Source of the DNA: Haplosporangium gracile
Taxonomy: Eukaryota; Mortierellomycota; Mortierellomycetes; Mortierellales; Mortierellaceae
Reading direction: 5' to 3'
Assembly (NCBI GenBank): GCA_015499985.1
Contig: JAAAUF010000508.1
Location: 1-30,207 of the forward strand
Length of the DNA: 30,207 nt
Shown in pieces: positions 8,486 through 17,975 of the stretch. The notes beneath the pieces were generated by a model. The model searched no databases. It was not told the DNA's origin and saw nothing but the letters and a program-made list of their open reading frames with translations. Every line of letters starts with the position of its first letter. Position 1 is the first letter of the stretch. A program made the position numbers and the translations under genes.

Positions 8486-10100
8486 TGGGTCATGTCAATA
8501 CACCCTTTTCACATCTTTGATCGTTGTAAAAGTCGATTTTGTCGATGTCGATATGATTTTTTGTACCCAAAAAATAAACATGAAAGAATTAATTGGGGGG
8601 CGAAGGCGCGTTTTTGGTCCTGGATTTAGCATTAAGGCGAGGGTGATACGGCGCTGGTTTTCCTGGCAGTCAAGACCTAAAAAAAAAGTCTTGCAATATA
8701 AATAAAGCGAAACAAGAAAAGGTTAGCAAAGGGCCATAGATAAAAGAGTAGTTCTGCACAGCGTAATGAAAGGAGCAGGATGGTAAACCACATAGTCAAC
8801 ACAGCGTGACCCTGTTTTTTCAACGTGCCTTCCAGGTACCGCGGCCTTGATCATTGAGTAGACCGACACGGTTCCGATGGCAAGTCGATGGTGAAGCATC
8901 GTCCAGTCCCGGATGAGAATAAGAGCAAGAGTCGATGAAAAATGTTGTGATGACGGGCCGGGCAGACGCATGACGATGATGTTGATGGTCCTGTTTTTGT
9001 GGCGGTGGTGTTGGGAAGTGTGAAGACGGACAAAGAGAAGAAAAGAAAAGGGGGAAAGAGGAAAGGGTGATGATTGAGGAGTGAAAATTGAAGGGAGAGC
9101 AGTGTGGCCCAAGGGGCGACAACCTTTCTCTCAATTCCCCTCTCAGGCAATAAAATAAACTCTGACTTTTTATCCTGACATGGCGTTGATGCATATTTTA
9201 TTTTTTATTTTTGAGCCCATCCTCTGCAGAACATGGCAAAAGATGATGGCAGACTGGACGATATAGACATGGACCATCATCATCACATTCACTATGCTTT
9301 AGTTGCCTCTATATATTGAGAAAAAGTTAGATGCCACTAGAGTCATTATCATCTCCCATTGGACCTGAATTTATAGGCTAGCTAAAAAAAAGTAACCACG
9401 GAGGGCCACCTTTTGTAGCCTTTTTCGTCCTGAGATAAACATTTGCACACAAAAAATACAATGGCAAAAAGAGAAAAACATGGAGAAATAGGATCCAGAC
9501 TTTTGTGGTTCAAAATGATGAACTGGGGACGCGACTGTTCCACTCATCGATCCCTTTCGTTTTTGTTCATACGGCATTTTTGCATTCGAAACAAAAAAAC
9601 TCCACACATCGGGTCTCGAGTCTCAACGACTGATCAGTCAAGCACAAAATTAAAGCTTGCCACTCAGGCACTGACTTAAATCACCCTCATCAATTGGACC
9701 ATCTCAACGCACTCCTTTTATCCACCATCTTCATCCACTTTTTCGACTTTGCTCTTCGTTCTTGTGCACTGCAAGGGAACGTGTTACGTCCTCGGCCAAT
9801 TTCCCCTTTACAGCTCTTTCTCTCTCTCCCTTTTATTCGTGAAGCCAATGTTTTCGAATTCTTTTTTCTTCGTTAAAGTCGGCGAGAATTTCAATAAAGA
9901 AAAACATGATACAAATCAACAGCCACCTCCACCCTCTCCTCGTTGTACACACACAAACCAAACTATACCACTTGCGTCGAACAATACACTCCGTATGCGT
10001 CTCGCCCTTCAAAAACACTCCAATCGTGGCCCAGTCTATGCTCGCATGGTGACCCTCTGAGATGATATAAGCAAGAAGAAAAAATCTGATCGTGGCGGAA
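8486..10100. other. Long gene-poor region
   Basis: No reading frame here looks coding. A minus-strand frame at 8820-9194 is Ser/Phe/His-rich and reads like translated pyrimidine-rich leader. The 9690-9990 part is again pyrimidine-rich on the plus strand and resembles the leaders of the real genes in this window. The only short frame after it (9995-10060, 21 residues) has no convincing continuation. Confidence 0.4.
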
Positions 10101-10102
10101 AC

Positions 10103-10571
10103 TTACTCTTTATTTACATCGGTAATCGATGAGCTGAGGTGCCAAGGGTAGGACGGTTCGTCGGGTGCTGTTTTTTCTTTTCGCAAAATATCTTGATGGC
10201 ACCCACGTTGATACTTGGGACTGGTCTTGAGGCGAACGACAGGACGAAAGAGAGTAAGAGGAATACGTAAGAAAGCATTCGTAAGATGTGATTTTTTGAG
10301 CCTGCACATAGTCCTGATTAGTGCATGCAAATCCATGGAGATGGTGCTCCAGTGTCCGTATGAGGCATTCTTATTTTTTATCCAGAACATACTTGGCATT
10401 GGGCGTGTTTTTTTGGCTATGGTAAGATGGCGAGGGCGATGGAGAAGAGAGTGAAGCGCTGTTTGAACTAGTTGAATAATTTTTTGGTGCTGGTCGAGTG
10501 AGAAACATAGAGGACAGGAGACAAGGTTGGTGGCAAACCGAAAGGAGAAATCGTGTGAGCAAACGAGTCAA
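10103..10571 (-). CDS. Possible small protein with mitochondrial-type N-terminus
   Basis: A two-exon model closes in phase: exon 1 at 10571-10393, exon 2 at 10301-10103 (179+199 nt, 125 residues). The donor is gtatgt at 10392. The acceptor ends at 10302 after a branch-like cactaatc. The N-terminus (MTRLLTRFLLSVCHQPC, then KNYSTSSNSAS) is basic, hydrophobic and Ser-rich with no acids, as in mitochondrial presequences. The rest, ending in PSYPWHLSSSITDVNKE, is not recognised. The start lies about 230 bases from that of uL5m, in divergent orientation, so the two could share a promoter. Caution: all three minus-strand frames of exon 2 are open, and one alone gives a 54-residue frame with a signal-peptide-like start (10114-10278). 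The gene may be something else or absent. Confidence 0.35.
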
Positions 10572-10619
10572 GGTCGAAATTCGTGGCTTAGACCTGTGTG
10601 CCTGGCCATTGAATCAAAA

Positions 10620-10800
10620 CAAGTCCTTTTTGCCTGTCACTCCCTACCTCTCTTTATCCCCGCAACATACCCACCGGGCTACTCAACATTCGACTTCGGG
10701 ATTACCCTCGTACCTCCTTCTGCATTAGTTGACCGTCCCTTCTCTCTCTCCTCCTTTTTCTTTTTGTTCACTCCGTCAGGGACACTACAACAACTCGACA
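10620..10800 (+). promoter_or_regulatory. Pyrimidine-rich leader of the uL5m gene
   Basis: CT-rich sequence (for example tctctctctcctcc near 10741) fills the region just before the ATG at 10801, as in the leaders of other genes in this window. It probably contains the transcription start. No TATA box is evident. Confidence 0.35.
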
Positions 10801-12024
10801 ATGGCTTCCTTGACAAGATCTACCCGTATTCTTCTGGGCATGAGCGCACAGCCTCTTCGTGGATCCCTCATTAACAACCAGATTCGCCTCGCCTCAACAA
10901 CCGCCACTACTGCCACCAAGAAGGGAGCCGCCACCAAGGAGACCAAGCAGGACGATTCTATCCTTCTGGAGCCCAAGGGCGAATTCACGACAGGAGTGTC
11001 AAGGCTTCGCGAGCACTACCGCAACACTGTCCAGGACGACTTGATGGTCCTGACCTACAGCCATACCTTCAAGCCCAAGGCCAAGGTCCCCGAGGGCGTT
11101 CGCGTGGAATTGAAGGGCAACAAGCACATTAAGCCTGCTCCCAAGGCCCCTTCCTCTCGTCATATCCCCGAGTTGGTCAAGATTGATGTCCATTGCATGA
11201 TGAAGGAGGCGCTTGTGAGCAAGTATAATCTGTTGAGCGGGTTCATGGCCATCCAGTCTATTACGGGAGAGATGCCCGAGATTATCAACTCAAAGAAGGG
11301 CGTCCACCCCTGGAAGCTTCGCGCCGGTATGTCTCTTGGTGTTTTCTTTTCTGGAGCCTTATGTGTGTTTGGTTTTGAATGATTACTTTTAGTTTGATTT
11401 GGCTCTTGGTTGCTCCATGGTCACTTTCCTTTTTTCGATCTGATTCCTGGTTGTACTATTTGTTTTTTCTTATTCTTCCTCTTTCTCGTCGCCCTTCTCC
11501 TTATCGTCATCTCCTTCTTCGTCTTTTTCTCTTTGCATTTCATATTGTCCCCTTCATCGACTCACTGTCTTGTATAAGTGAAATTGTGCGTGTTATTATT
11601 GCATATGAAAAAACAACAAGTTGACTAACATAGCTCCACCTTTATTCCAATAGGAAACCCAATTGGATGCAAGGTGACGTTGAAGGGCGACAAGATGTAC
11701 CAATTCTTGGACAAACTGGTCGAGGTTGTGTTGCCAAGGATGAAGGAGTGGCCAGGATTGCCTGAGTCTGCAGGAGATGCTACAGGAAATATTGGCATGG
11801 GATTCGCTCCCTCAGCGTTGTCATTATTCCCCGAGATCGAGAACAACTTTGATATGTTCCCCAGGATGACTGGATTCGATGTCACTTTTACGACCACCGC
11901 CAATACCAACCTCGAAGCACGTTTGTTGCTCTCAGGCTTTAACATGCCTTTCCAGGTCAAGGACCGCTCTGCACCAAAAGCCAAGGATGCCGCCGCACCA
12001 TCAATAGAATCTGCCTCCGCATAA
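10801..12024 (+). CDS. MRPL7: Mitochondrial large-subunit ribosomal protein uL5m
   Basis: Two exons join in phase: 10801-11326 and 11654-12024 (526+371 nt, 298 residues). The intron has donor gtatgt and acceptor aatag. The protein is the nuclear-encoded L5 family member of the mitochondrial ribosome, which in other L5 proteins helps form the central protuberance by binding 5S rRNA or the site replacing it. The first 35 or so residues (MASLTRSTRILLGM, then NNQIRLAST) form a presequence with Arg and Ser and no acids. L5 signatures follow: an N-terminal domain with IPELVKIDVHC and AIQSITGEMPEI, then the family hallmark R-A-G-N-P-I-G-C-K-V-T-L-K-G spanning the splice junction. After it come MYQFLDKLVEVVLPRMKEW and a C-terminal FPEIENNFDMFPRMTGFDVT with an LLLSGFNMPF end. 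Length matches yeast MRPL7 (about 290). The start is the first ATG before the presequence. A poly(A)-like aataaa lies at 12117-12122. Confidence 0.93.
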
Positions 12025-13133
12025 GCTTTTCTGTGCTTGTGTGGAATAGCACTTCTTTGTTTTTGACACCATAGACATTTTTTTATTTCTTTTTCATGTT
12101 ATCTTGACACCTCTGCAATAAACCATCATCACCCACAATCAAGGGCAACTTGCGAGCTATGGCGGTAGTGGTATGGTTGTTACAGCTATTAATCGATAGG
12201 CGAAAAAGGATACTAATCATACATGAATGTAGGAGATGAACGCAAAACGTGAAGGAGTGAGAGAGTTGAGATGGGGCAGAGGAAGGGGATAGGGAGTTTC
12301 ATGCTGCTCTGTGATTGACCCTTTACTTTTTTGTGCCCTTTCGTTCGAAATTTGTCCTCCACCACTTGGCCCCTACTTTTTTTTGTTTCTTTCTGTACTA
12401 GTAGCGAACCCCCTCTCTTGCCCTCCGCCCTTTTGGTCAAGTCAAGCCACAACTCCAACTGTGCGCCATGTGTGAATCGTTCAGCCAGTCAGCCTTATGC
12501 CCCAGCCACATTGTCTTGTGTTAGGCTATTTGTGTATGTGGGAGGAGGTGGTTCTGTACTCCGAACTATGACATCGGATCTCCCTCCCATCCAAAATCCC
12601 ACAGCCTGCGTGTGTACCACCTGTGTCTCGTGTGTTTTGTGTTTTTGCACACAAACACTAAGAAAAATAGAAGCACGAGAAGAGAAGCAAATGGTCGATA
12701 ACCTATTCCGTCTTTGAAAGAGGAAGGGGACAACAATCCAAAAATAGGGGCGTAAGAAGGGGACCACGATGTCGTTTTGTTGTTTCTTTCTTTCTCTTTT
12801 TTCTATTTGTATTGTCGTTCCTCGTTACCTTCACCCTTTTTTGTTCACTTTCCTTCTTCTTTTCTCTTCTTTTTTTTCCTCTTCTCTTCCTCACACCCAT
12901 ACTCCTCTCCCTCTCTTCACACTTTCTCTAACATTTTCATCTTTTTTCTAAACCTTTCTTTTTGATACAAACTCTGAACCAAAAAAAAAAAGAGCACACA
13001 CCCTTCTTACCGCCCACAGACGCACTTCTTTCCTTCCTCGCAGCACATACCCTCGAAAAAAAAGAGAGCAACGGACCGACTCCAACGACAAGACAGACGA
13101 AAACAACAAACAAAGCAAACAACTAAAGCAGCC
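12025..13133. other. Intergenic region with pyrimidine-rich promoter
   Basis: It contains the 3' end of the uL5m transcript and, from about 12780, long C/T-rich tracts followed by an A-rich leader just before the ATG at 13134. This is typical of the promoters in this window. No gene is supported. Confidence 0.45.
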
Positions 13134-15210
13134 ATGGCGGGTCGACGACATTCTAAATGCTGCTTTTGCATCCCCCTCAGACTTGCAACTTTCCTCGGTG
13201 CACTCCTTATCGGCGTATGTCTTTCTTGTTGTGTTTCTAATTGTTGAATGACTGATCTAGTGATTGAATGAACACCCTATTACAAAGAAGGACGACAGAC
13301 ATGCCCCATGGCCTTTGTTGTTTTTCTTACGACCATACACCATACATCACTGGCTAACAAGTCCTTTTTTGCTATTCGCTGTTTTGTTGTCCATAGGCCT
13401 TTGGAGGTGCAGGATCGTATCTTTTCTTCACCAATCAAGATCTGCGTAAGTCGTGCTCCCTTATACCCTTCCCTTCTAGACCCCTCCCCCCCCCCCCTTT
13501 GAATGTTTCCCGTGGCTGGTACAAGTTCCCAGTTGACGTCAATGGTCTCCGCTTCCCTTCCCTCTTTCCCCACTGTTTAAAGCCAGTTCAGTTACTTTGG
13601 CTGTCCAGTCCCTCTTTTTGTTTTCAGGAACGGGAAACAGTAATAGAACTCCGGGGTTCCTTCCTCTCTTTCTCTTTGAAACCAAAAAAAGTTTGTTTGT
13701 GTGTGCTGTTTACTTACCTATCCTGTGCTTTTCTTTTTTTGACTCTTCAACTTTTTTTTTTTAGCCCAGCGGACTTATACTTTTGAGGGTAAGGAATCAC
13801 CAACAAGAACACCGCCAACACAACAGCGCAGAGGAAGGAAGGAAGAAAGGAACAGGGCTGACAACAACAATAACAACAACAACAACAACAAAAGGGCAAG
13901 GACCACACTGCCACACGCCACAATAGCCCAGAAATTCAGGTCTTTTTCACCTCACACTAACAACAACAGCAACAACAGAGGCAATAGCAGGGACATCCAA
14001 AAAAGACGGCGAGGCGTTAAAAAGTGAGAGCCATGGCACTAAAAAAACCCACCCAATGCCATATTCTATTTATTTCATGTCTGTTTTAGGTGTGTCGGTG
14101 ACGCCATTGACATCAGGACAGGCGCTCTGGTACTACGCCGCGGCAGTGAGCGTGTTGGCCGCAGCGGTCGGGCTTTTGGGAATGCTCTCTGCCCTTTTTG
14201 CCAACCGTCGGATGGTCAAGACCTTTGAAGCCTTCTACGTCCTCTCGCTCCTCACCCAGTTTGCTCTCACCGCCTGGGCCCTGATCTGGTGCAAACAGAA
14301 CCAGACCCAATTCGATACCATCTGTACTGCCAACAAGTCTGGCCTCGTCTCCTTGCCTCTTCCTTCGTTCATGAACGACTGGACTTGTCAAAGAATCTTC
14401 ATGGCGATTATTTTGGCGATTGGTATTGGTGGGCTTATCTGGATCTTTTTCAACTTTTATATGACCAACAGGGTCATTCACTATGCCAGAGAGTTGTTTG
14501 CGGAGCGTGCGGATCGGTACAAGGTTCTGGGCGAGGCTGCGACCAAGGAGCTTGACAGGGAACAGCAGATTCCACTCAACTATACCAACGTTGGACGGTC
14601 GATGCCTGCCGAGGAGGAAACGGAGGGCTTCCAGAACTCCCACACTCAGCAGCCTTCTTACAGGGATGAAATTGAGTACAAAGACCCCCGTGGCAACAAT
14701 GACTTCCAGCACCCTCCTGCGGCAGCTGGATTTGGAGCCTTTGACCAGGGAGCTGCTCCTCAGCACCAGCTGCAGCAGAATTACCATGCCCAACAACCTC
14801 CAGTTGCCCATGGATTCAACTACCGCGATTCGGCTCAGGACTTGTTCCACCCTTACCATGACCAGGGCGAGCAGGAGCACATCCCTACTCCTCCAGCACC
14901 AGCACCAGCACCCACTTCATCCTCTGCTGCCGCCTTTGCTGCTTTCCCACCTCCACCCGCTTCGTCTTCAGGACCTTCGGGAGGACAATTCTTCACACAC
15001 GCCTCGACTGCCAAGATTGCATCGCCCTTTGATGACGACGACGATGTGGTCGACCCTAATATCGGTGCCGGTATGGGGTTGACACCATTGACGACGACAA
15101 CTTCTCGGGACGATATCAAGGTCCCCCTTCCTGCATCTCCCCGTGATGGAGACGCTCTCTCGCCCACTTCTCCTGCTGACCGCAAGAGCCCTCCCTCCAA
15201 TCTCTTGTAG
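13134..15210 (+). CDS. Four-TM membrane protein with proline/glutamine-rich tail
   Basis: Four exons close in phase: 13134-13214, 13397-13445, 13765-13788 (24-nt microexon) and 14090-15210, giving 424 residues. The ATG lies in an ideal context (gcagccATGG). A Cys-rich N-terminus (KCCFC, possible palmitoylation) precedes TM1 (about 17-39). Exons 2 and 3 complete the first loop (NQDLPQRTYTFEGVSVTP). TM2 is about 66-89, TM3 about 98-119 and TM4 about 154-176. The TM3-TM4 loop has cysteines at 130 and 151 that could form a disulfide. A 248-residue cytosolic tail follows, rich in Pro, Gln, Ser and Ala, with FDDDDDVVD and SP sites near the end. The topology resembles tetraspan/MARVEL-like fungal membrane proteins. 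I infer a plasma-membrane or vesicle organiser and cannot name it. The microexon is supported by phase, donor gtaagg and a polypyrimidine-AG acceptor. Confidence 0.75.
13486..13497 (+). repeat. Homopolymer run of 12 C
   Basis: A run of about twelve cytosines sits in the second intron of the four-TM gene. It is prone to slippage and sequencing error, but should not affect coding. Confidence 0.8.
13862..13890 (+). repeat. CAA-type trinucleotide repeat
   Basis: acaacaacaataacaac-type repeat in the third intron of the four-TM gene, just after the microexon. The intron is unusually rich in CAA and GAA. Confidence 0.7.
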
Positions 15211-15709
15211 ATACCTCTTCTTTTTTTAGTTTTCATCTGTCACATTTCGCACATCTCCTACCTCCCATCTTGTCCATATCTTCCCCATCTCTTACTTGTT
15301 TATTCTTACCTTGCTTAAAATACAATTCGCCTTTCTATTTCTTTCCTCTTCACATACGTATGTTCTGTTCATGTTCTTGTTATGTCCCGTTAATATGTCT
15401 CTCATGTCAAACGATGATGTTGTTTTGTCATTGTTTGAAGAACTTTGCATTCTACCTCTCTCTTCCTCTTCCTGTCGTAAGGTAGCATTACATATATCGT
15501 AGTTTGGCCACCCGCTTGCAATTTTTTTTTTTTTGTTCTCTCGCGTTCATAAACCTTTTCCATTTGGGGTTGGGTTTTAGAAAAATAAATAATTTGAATG
15601 ATATTGCGCAATAAATATTACACAATGCGTTTTATTGCTTATTTTTTGGGTATTTGCGTTTATTATTGTTATTGTTATGAAAAGAGTAAAAAGTCAATCC
15701 TATTTGTTA
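15211..15709. other. Convergent 3' flanks
   Basis: This stretch separates two genes transcribed towards each other. It is T-rich, with an 11-12 base T run near 15522. Poly(A)-like signals lie on each strand (aataaat near 15585-15595 on plus; tttatt near 15631 for the minus gene). No gene is seen. Confidence 0.45.
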
Positions 15710-16990
15710 TTAAGCACGGCGGGCAGAGACACTAGCCTCATACGAAGGTGGAGGCACCGCATTATCTTCTTCCTCCTCCTGCTCCTGATGCACAAGGTCA
15801 GGGCGTGGGATGGCGTGTGGGACTGGCATTGCTGGTACTGGTCTTGACGAAGTCGAAAAAGGCGAGGATAAAGAGGAGGAGGTGGAGGAGGAGTCAAGGG
15901 ACATGCTGGACATGGAGTAGATCAACATAGGGTCTTGTGGTCCAACTTGTTTATCACTTCCAGAAGCAGGGGGTGGTGGGGGGCCAGCTGGGGGACGGTA
16001 CTGCGTCACTGGAGTAGCAGTAGGGGTGGCAAGAAGTGGATCAGGGACAACTGTAACCGTGGGACGGGCTTGTTCGAGCTGTTGACGCTTTTGTTGGAGG
16101 TTTTGGACTTGTTGCTCAAGGTGGTGAGAGACTCCTGTCAAGGCTCTGCTGATGACGTTATGGACTTGTTGCTCAAGATGGTGAGAGACTCCTGTCAGGG
16201 CTCTGCTGATGACGTTTTGGTGGTAGTGGTGACCGTGACGGGTCTTGCCGCGGCAGCCGTCGTACATGGCAAGTTCTTGGTTCTGAGGCGAGGAGACCAG
16301 GGCAGGTTGTGGGTAGAACCCATAAGGCTGTGCCTGGACCAACTGAGGAGGTGGCGACGCATAGGAAGGCAATGAAGGAACTGAAGGGACACTGGGCACC
16401 GAAGGAACGGAGGGTACCGAATAGTTGTGAGCAGCACTGTACTTGGAAATATGATGCTGATGCTTCAGCTCCTTCTTCAGCTCTTTACATTGGTGCTTAA
16501 TCTCGTGTGAGAACTGCTTGGCTTGGTGTTTGATCTCGTGGCGAAGGTCCTTTTCTTGGCGGTGGGTGAGGGAGCGTTCCTTTTTGAGCTGTTTGGCGTG
16601 GGAACGGGCTTGTTGTTTTGCGAGCCGGGCTTGGTCTTTGAGGATGCGTTTTTGGGCCTTGTAGGCGGCTTTTTCTTCTGCATGTGAGGAAGAGGAGGAG
16701 CAGGAGGCGGAGGTGGTGCGAGAGGAGGTGGAGCAGTGGGAAGGTGTGCGGGCTGCAGTGGCACAGGTGCGGGTTGTGGATGTCGTTGGTTGAGCAGGCG
16801 ACGAGGAGGAGGATGAAGAAGAAAAGAAGGAGTTGTTGAAGGGGGAGGGTGCAGAGGTAGGGATGTTCAGTCCAGTCTGTTGGTGAGGAACGGGCGCAGG
16901 CGCGGGTGCGGGTGCGTGGTAGTAGAGGGACTGGGGAGTGTCGGGGAGCATCCTTTCTTTCTTGTCCAACTGAAAGTATGTCGAAGTCAT
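15710..16990 (-). CDS. Low-complexity protein with basic helical core and PPxY motif
   Basis: A single exon of 426 residues, with no signal peptide or TM segment. The order is a Pro/Ala/Ser-rich N-terminus (APAPAPAP and a long Ser run), then a strongly basic, His-rich helical stretch at about 107-190. That stretch contains RILKDQARLAKQQA, RHEIKHQAKQFSHEIKHQ and KELKKELKHQ, with heptad-like spacing suggesting a coiled coil or amphipathic helix. It is followed by an SVP repeat, a duplicated 19-residue unit (NVISRALTGVSHHLEQQV, about 259-296), a Pro-rich linker and a Ser-rich stretch. The acidic C-terminus ends in PPPSYEASV. The PPSY at 414-417 is a classical PPxY ligand for WW domains, such as those of Rsp5/Nedd4 ubiquitin ligases. 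I infer an adaptor-like cytosolic protein, possibly a ubiquitin-ligase substrate or recruiter. I do not recognise a named family. Confidence 0.8.
   Translation of the reverse strand: MTSTYFQLDKKERMLPDTPQSLYYHAPAPAPAPVPHQQTGLNIPTSAPSPFNNSFFSSSSSSSSPAQPTTSTTRTCATAARTPSHCSTSSRTTSASCSSSSSHAEEKAAYKAQKRILKDQARLAKQQARSHAKQLKKERSLTHRQEKDLRHEIKHQAKQFSHEIKHQCKELKKELKHQHHISKYSAAHNYSVPSVPSVPSVPSVPSLPSYASPPPQLVQAQPYGFYPQPALVSSPQNQELAMYDGCRGKTRHGHHYHQNVISRALTGVSHHLEQQVHNVISRALTGVSHHLEQQVQNLQQKRQQLEQARPTVTVVPDPLLATPTATPVTQYRPPAGPPPPPASGSDKQVGPQDPMLIYSMSSMSLDSSSTSSSLSSPFSTSSRPVPAMPVPHAIPRPDLVHQEQEEEEDNAVPPPSYEASVSARRA
16104..16217 (-). repeat. 57-bp tandem duplication inside the PPxY gene
   Basis: Two head-to-tail copies, 16104-16160 and 16161-16217, differ at only about three positions. 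Each encodes 19 residues, so the frame is kept. The near-identity suggests a recent duplication. Confidence 0.92.
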
Positions 16991-17337
16991 CTTTTTATAG
17001 GTTGTCTGATTTGTTGGCTGAGGGTGGAGTAGAGAGTTGAGTGTGAGAAAACTTGGTTAAAGTTGCTTTGAGCTTTGCAGCTTTTGTTGCTATGGTTTGT
17101 TGGATTGTTGGATTGTTTGTTGAATGGAGTGGGGAAAAGAGCGAACATCTTTCCTTCTTATACCCATCAATCGATTGCGCACAGGCACCCTCCGAATGAC
17201 ATACACGCCCACGTTGTCTTGGCTGGCTGGGCATCGCATCATCCACTAAGTAATGTGTGCTCTCAAAATAAAATTCAAAAATGGGAGAATGGGCCAAACT
17301 CGTAAGACACAAATAAAGGGCCCTTCTCTCTCATACA

Positions 17338-17355
17338 GACACACACACACACACA
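17338..17355 (+). repeat. AC dinucleotide microsatellite
   Basis: About nine AC units between the PPxY and transporter genes. Confidence 0.8.
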
Positions 17356-17470
17356 ACACCAACTGTTTATGTTCACCCTTTATCTTGGCTGACGCATTTC
17401 TTGCCAAGACTTTCCTCGTCCCTCTCTCTCCCTCACACACGCACACTCCCTTTTCTTCTCCTGCTTCTTT

Positions 17471-17490
17471 TCTCTCTCTCTCTCTCTCTC
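17471..17490 (+). repeat. TC dinucleotide microsatellite
   Basis: Ten perfect TC units in a pyrimidine-rich intergenic stretch. Confidence 0.85.
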
Positions 17491-17975
17491 TTTCCCTTTC
17501 TCTGTGACAGCCTGTGTGGTACAGACTTTGTTTAGACTCTTGGCTTTCCATTACTTTTTTCCATAAACAGACTCTTCGAGGAAAACAAGAACAGGGCTGT
17601 GATGTGGTATAGGGTAAATACCTTGCCGCTGCGCTTTTTTTTTTTTCCACCCCCCTCTTTGTATACATCCACATGCGCGGAAACATCCAACGGCCAATAC
17701 AAGATGAACATCGATCGACTCTTTTGTTTTTTGACTCCTGTTCTGCCTCAAATGCTTAATCTCGTTTTGTTTTGTTGGTTTGCGTTGAAAAAAAGATTCT
17801 CTATGGAAAAACGTCTCTTTATTACGTGTGTTCATAGGCAAAAGGGGGATAGGATACAAATATACAAGAAATACACAAGCGAAGGAAAGGAAGGGTAAAC
17901 AGAAACGGAGTGGAGAAGAGAGAAAAAAATAAATAAAAAAATTGCCTCGTCAAGTGTCATAAACAAAAGAGGGTC

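Larger units (their letters stand above)
16991..17975. other. Intergenic region between two minus-strand genes
   Basis: It holds the promoter of the PPxY gene and the 3' flank of the transporter. It contains an AC repeat (about 17338-17355) and a TC repeat (17471-17490). An aataaa on the minus strand (plus tttatt near 17818) could be the transporter poly(A) signal. No gene is supported. Confidence 0.45.

Noticed and set aside
8723..9194. Overlapping minus-strand frames of 99-129 residues
   Set aside because: Three overlapping frames are open because the sequence is purine/pyrimidine biased, and none resembles a protein family.
9995..10060. Short peptide MRLALQKHSNRGPVYARMV, loosely like the start of mitochondrial ribosomal bS16
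   Set aside because: It is 21 residues, has no canonical donor at its end and no downstream exon matching the rest of bS16.
14113..15236. Two antisense frames under the four-TM gene
   Set aside because: They overlap a sense gene with clear TM segments and have unnatural composition.
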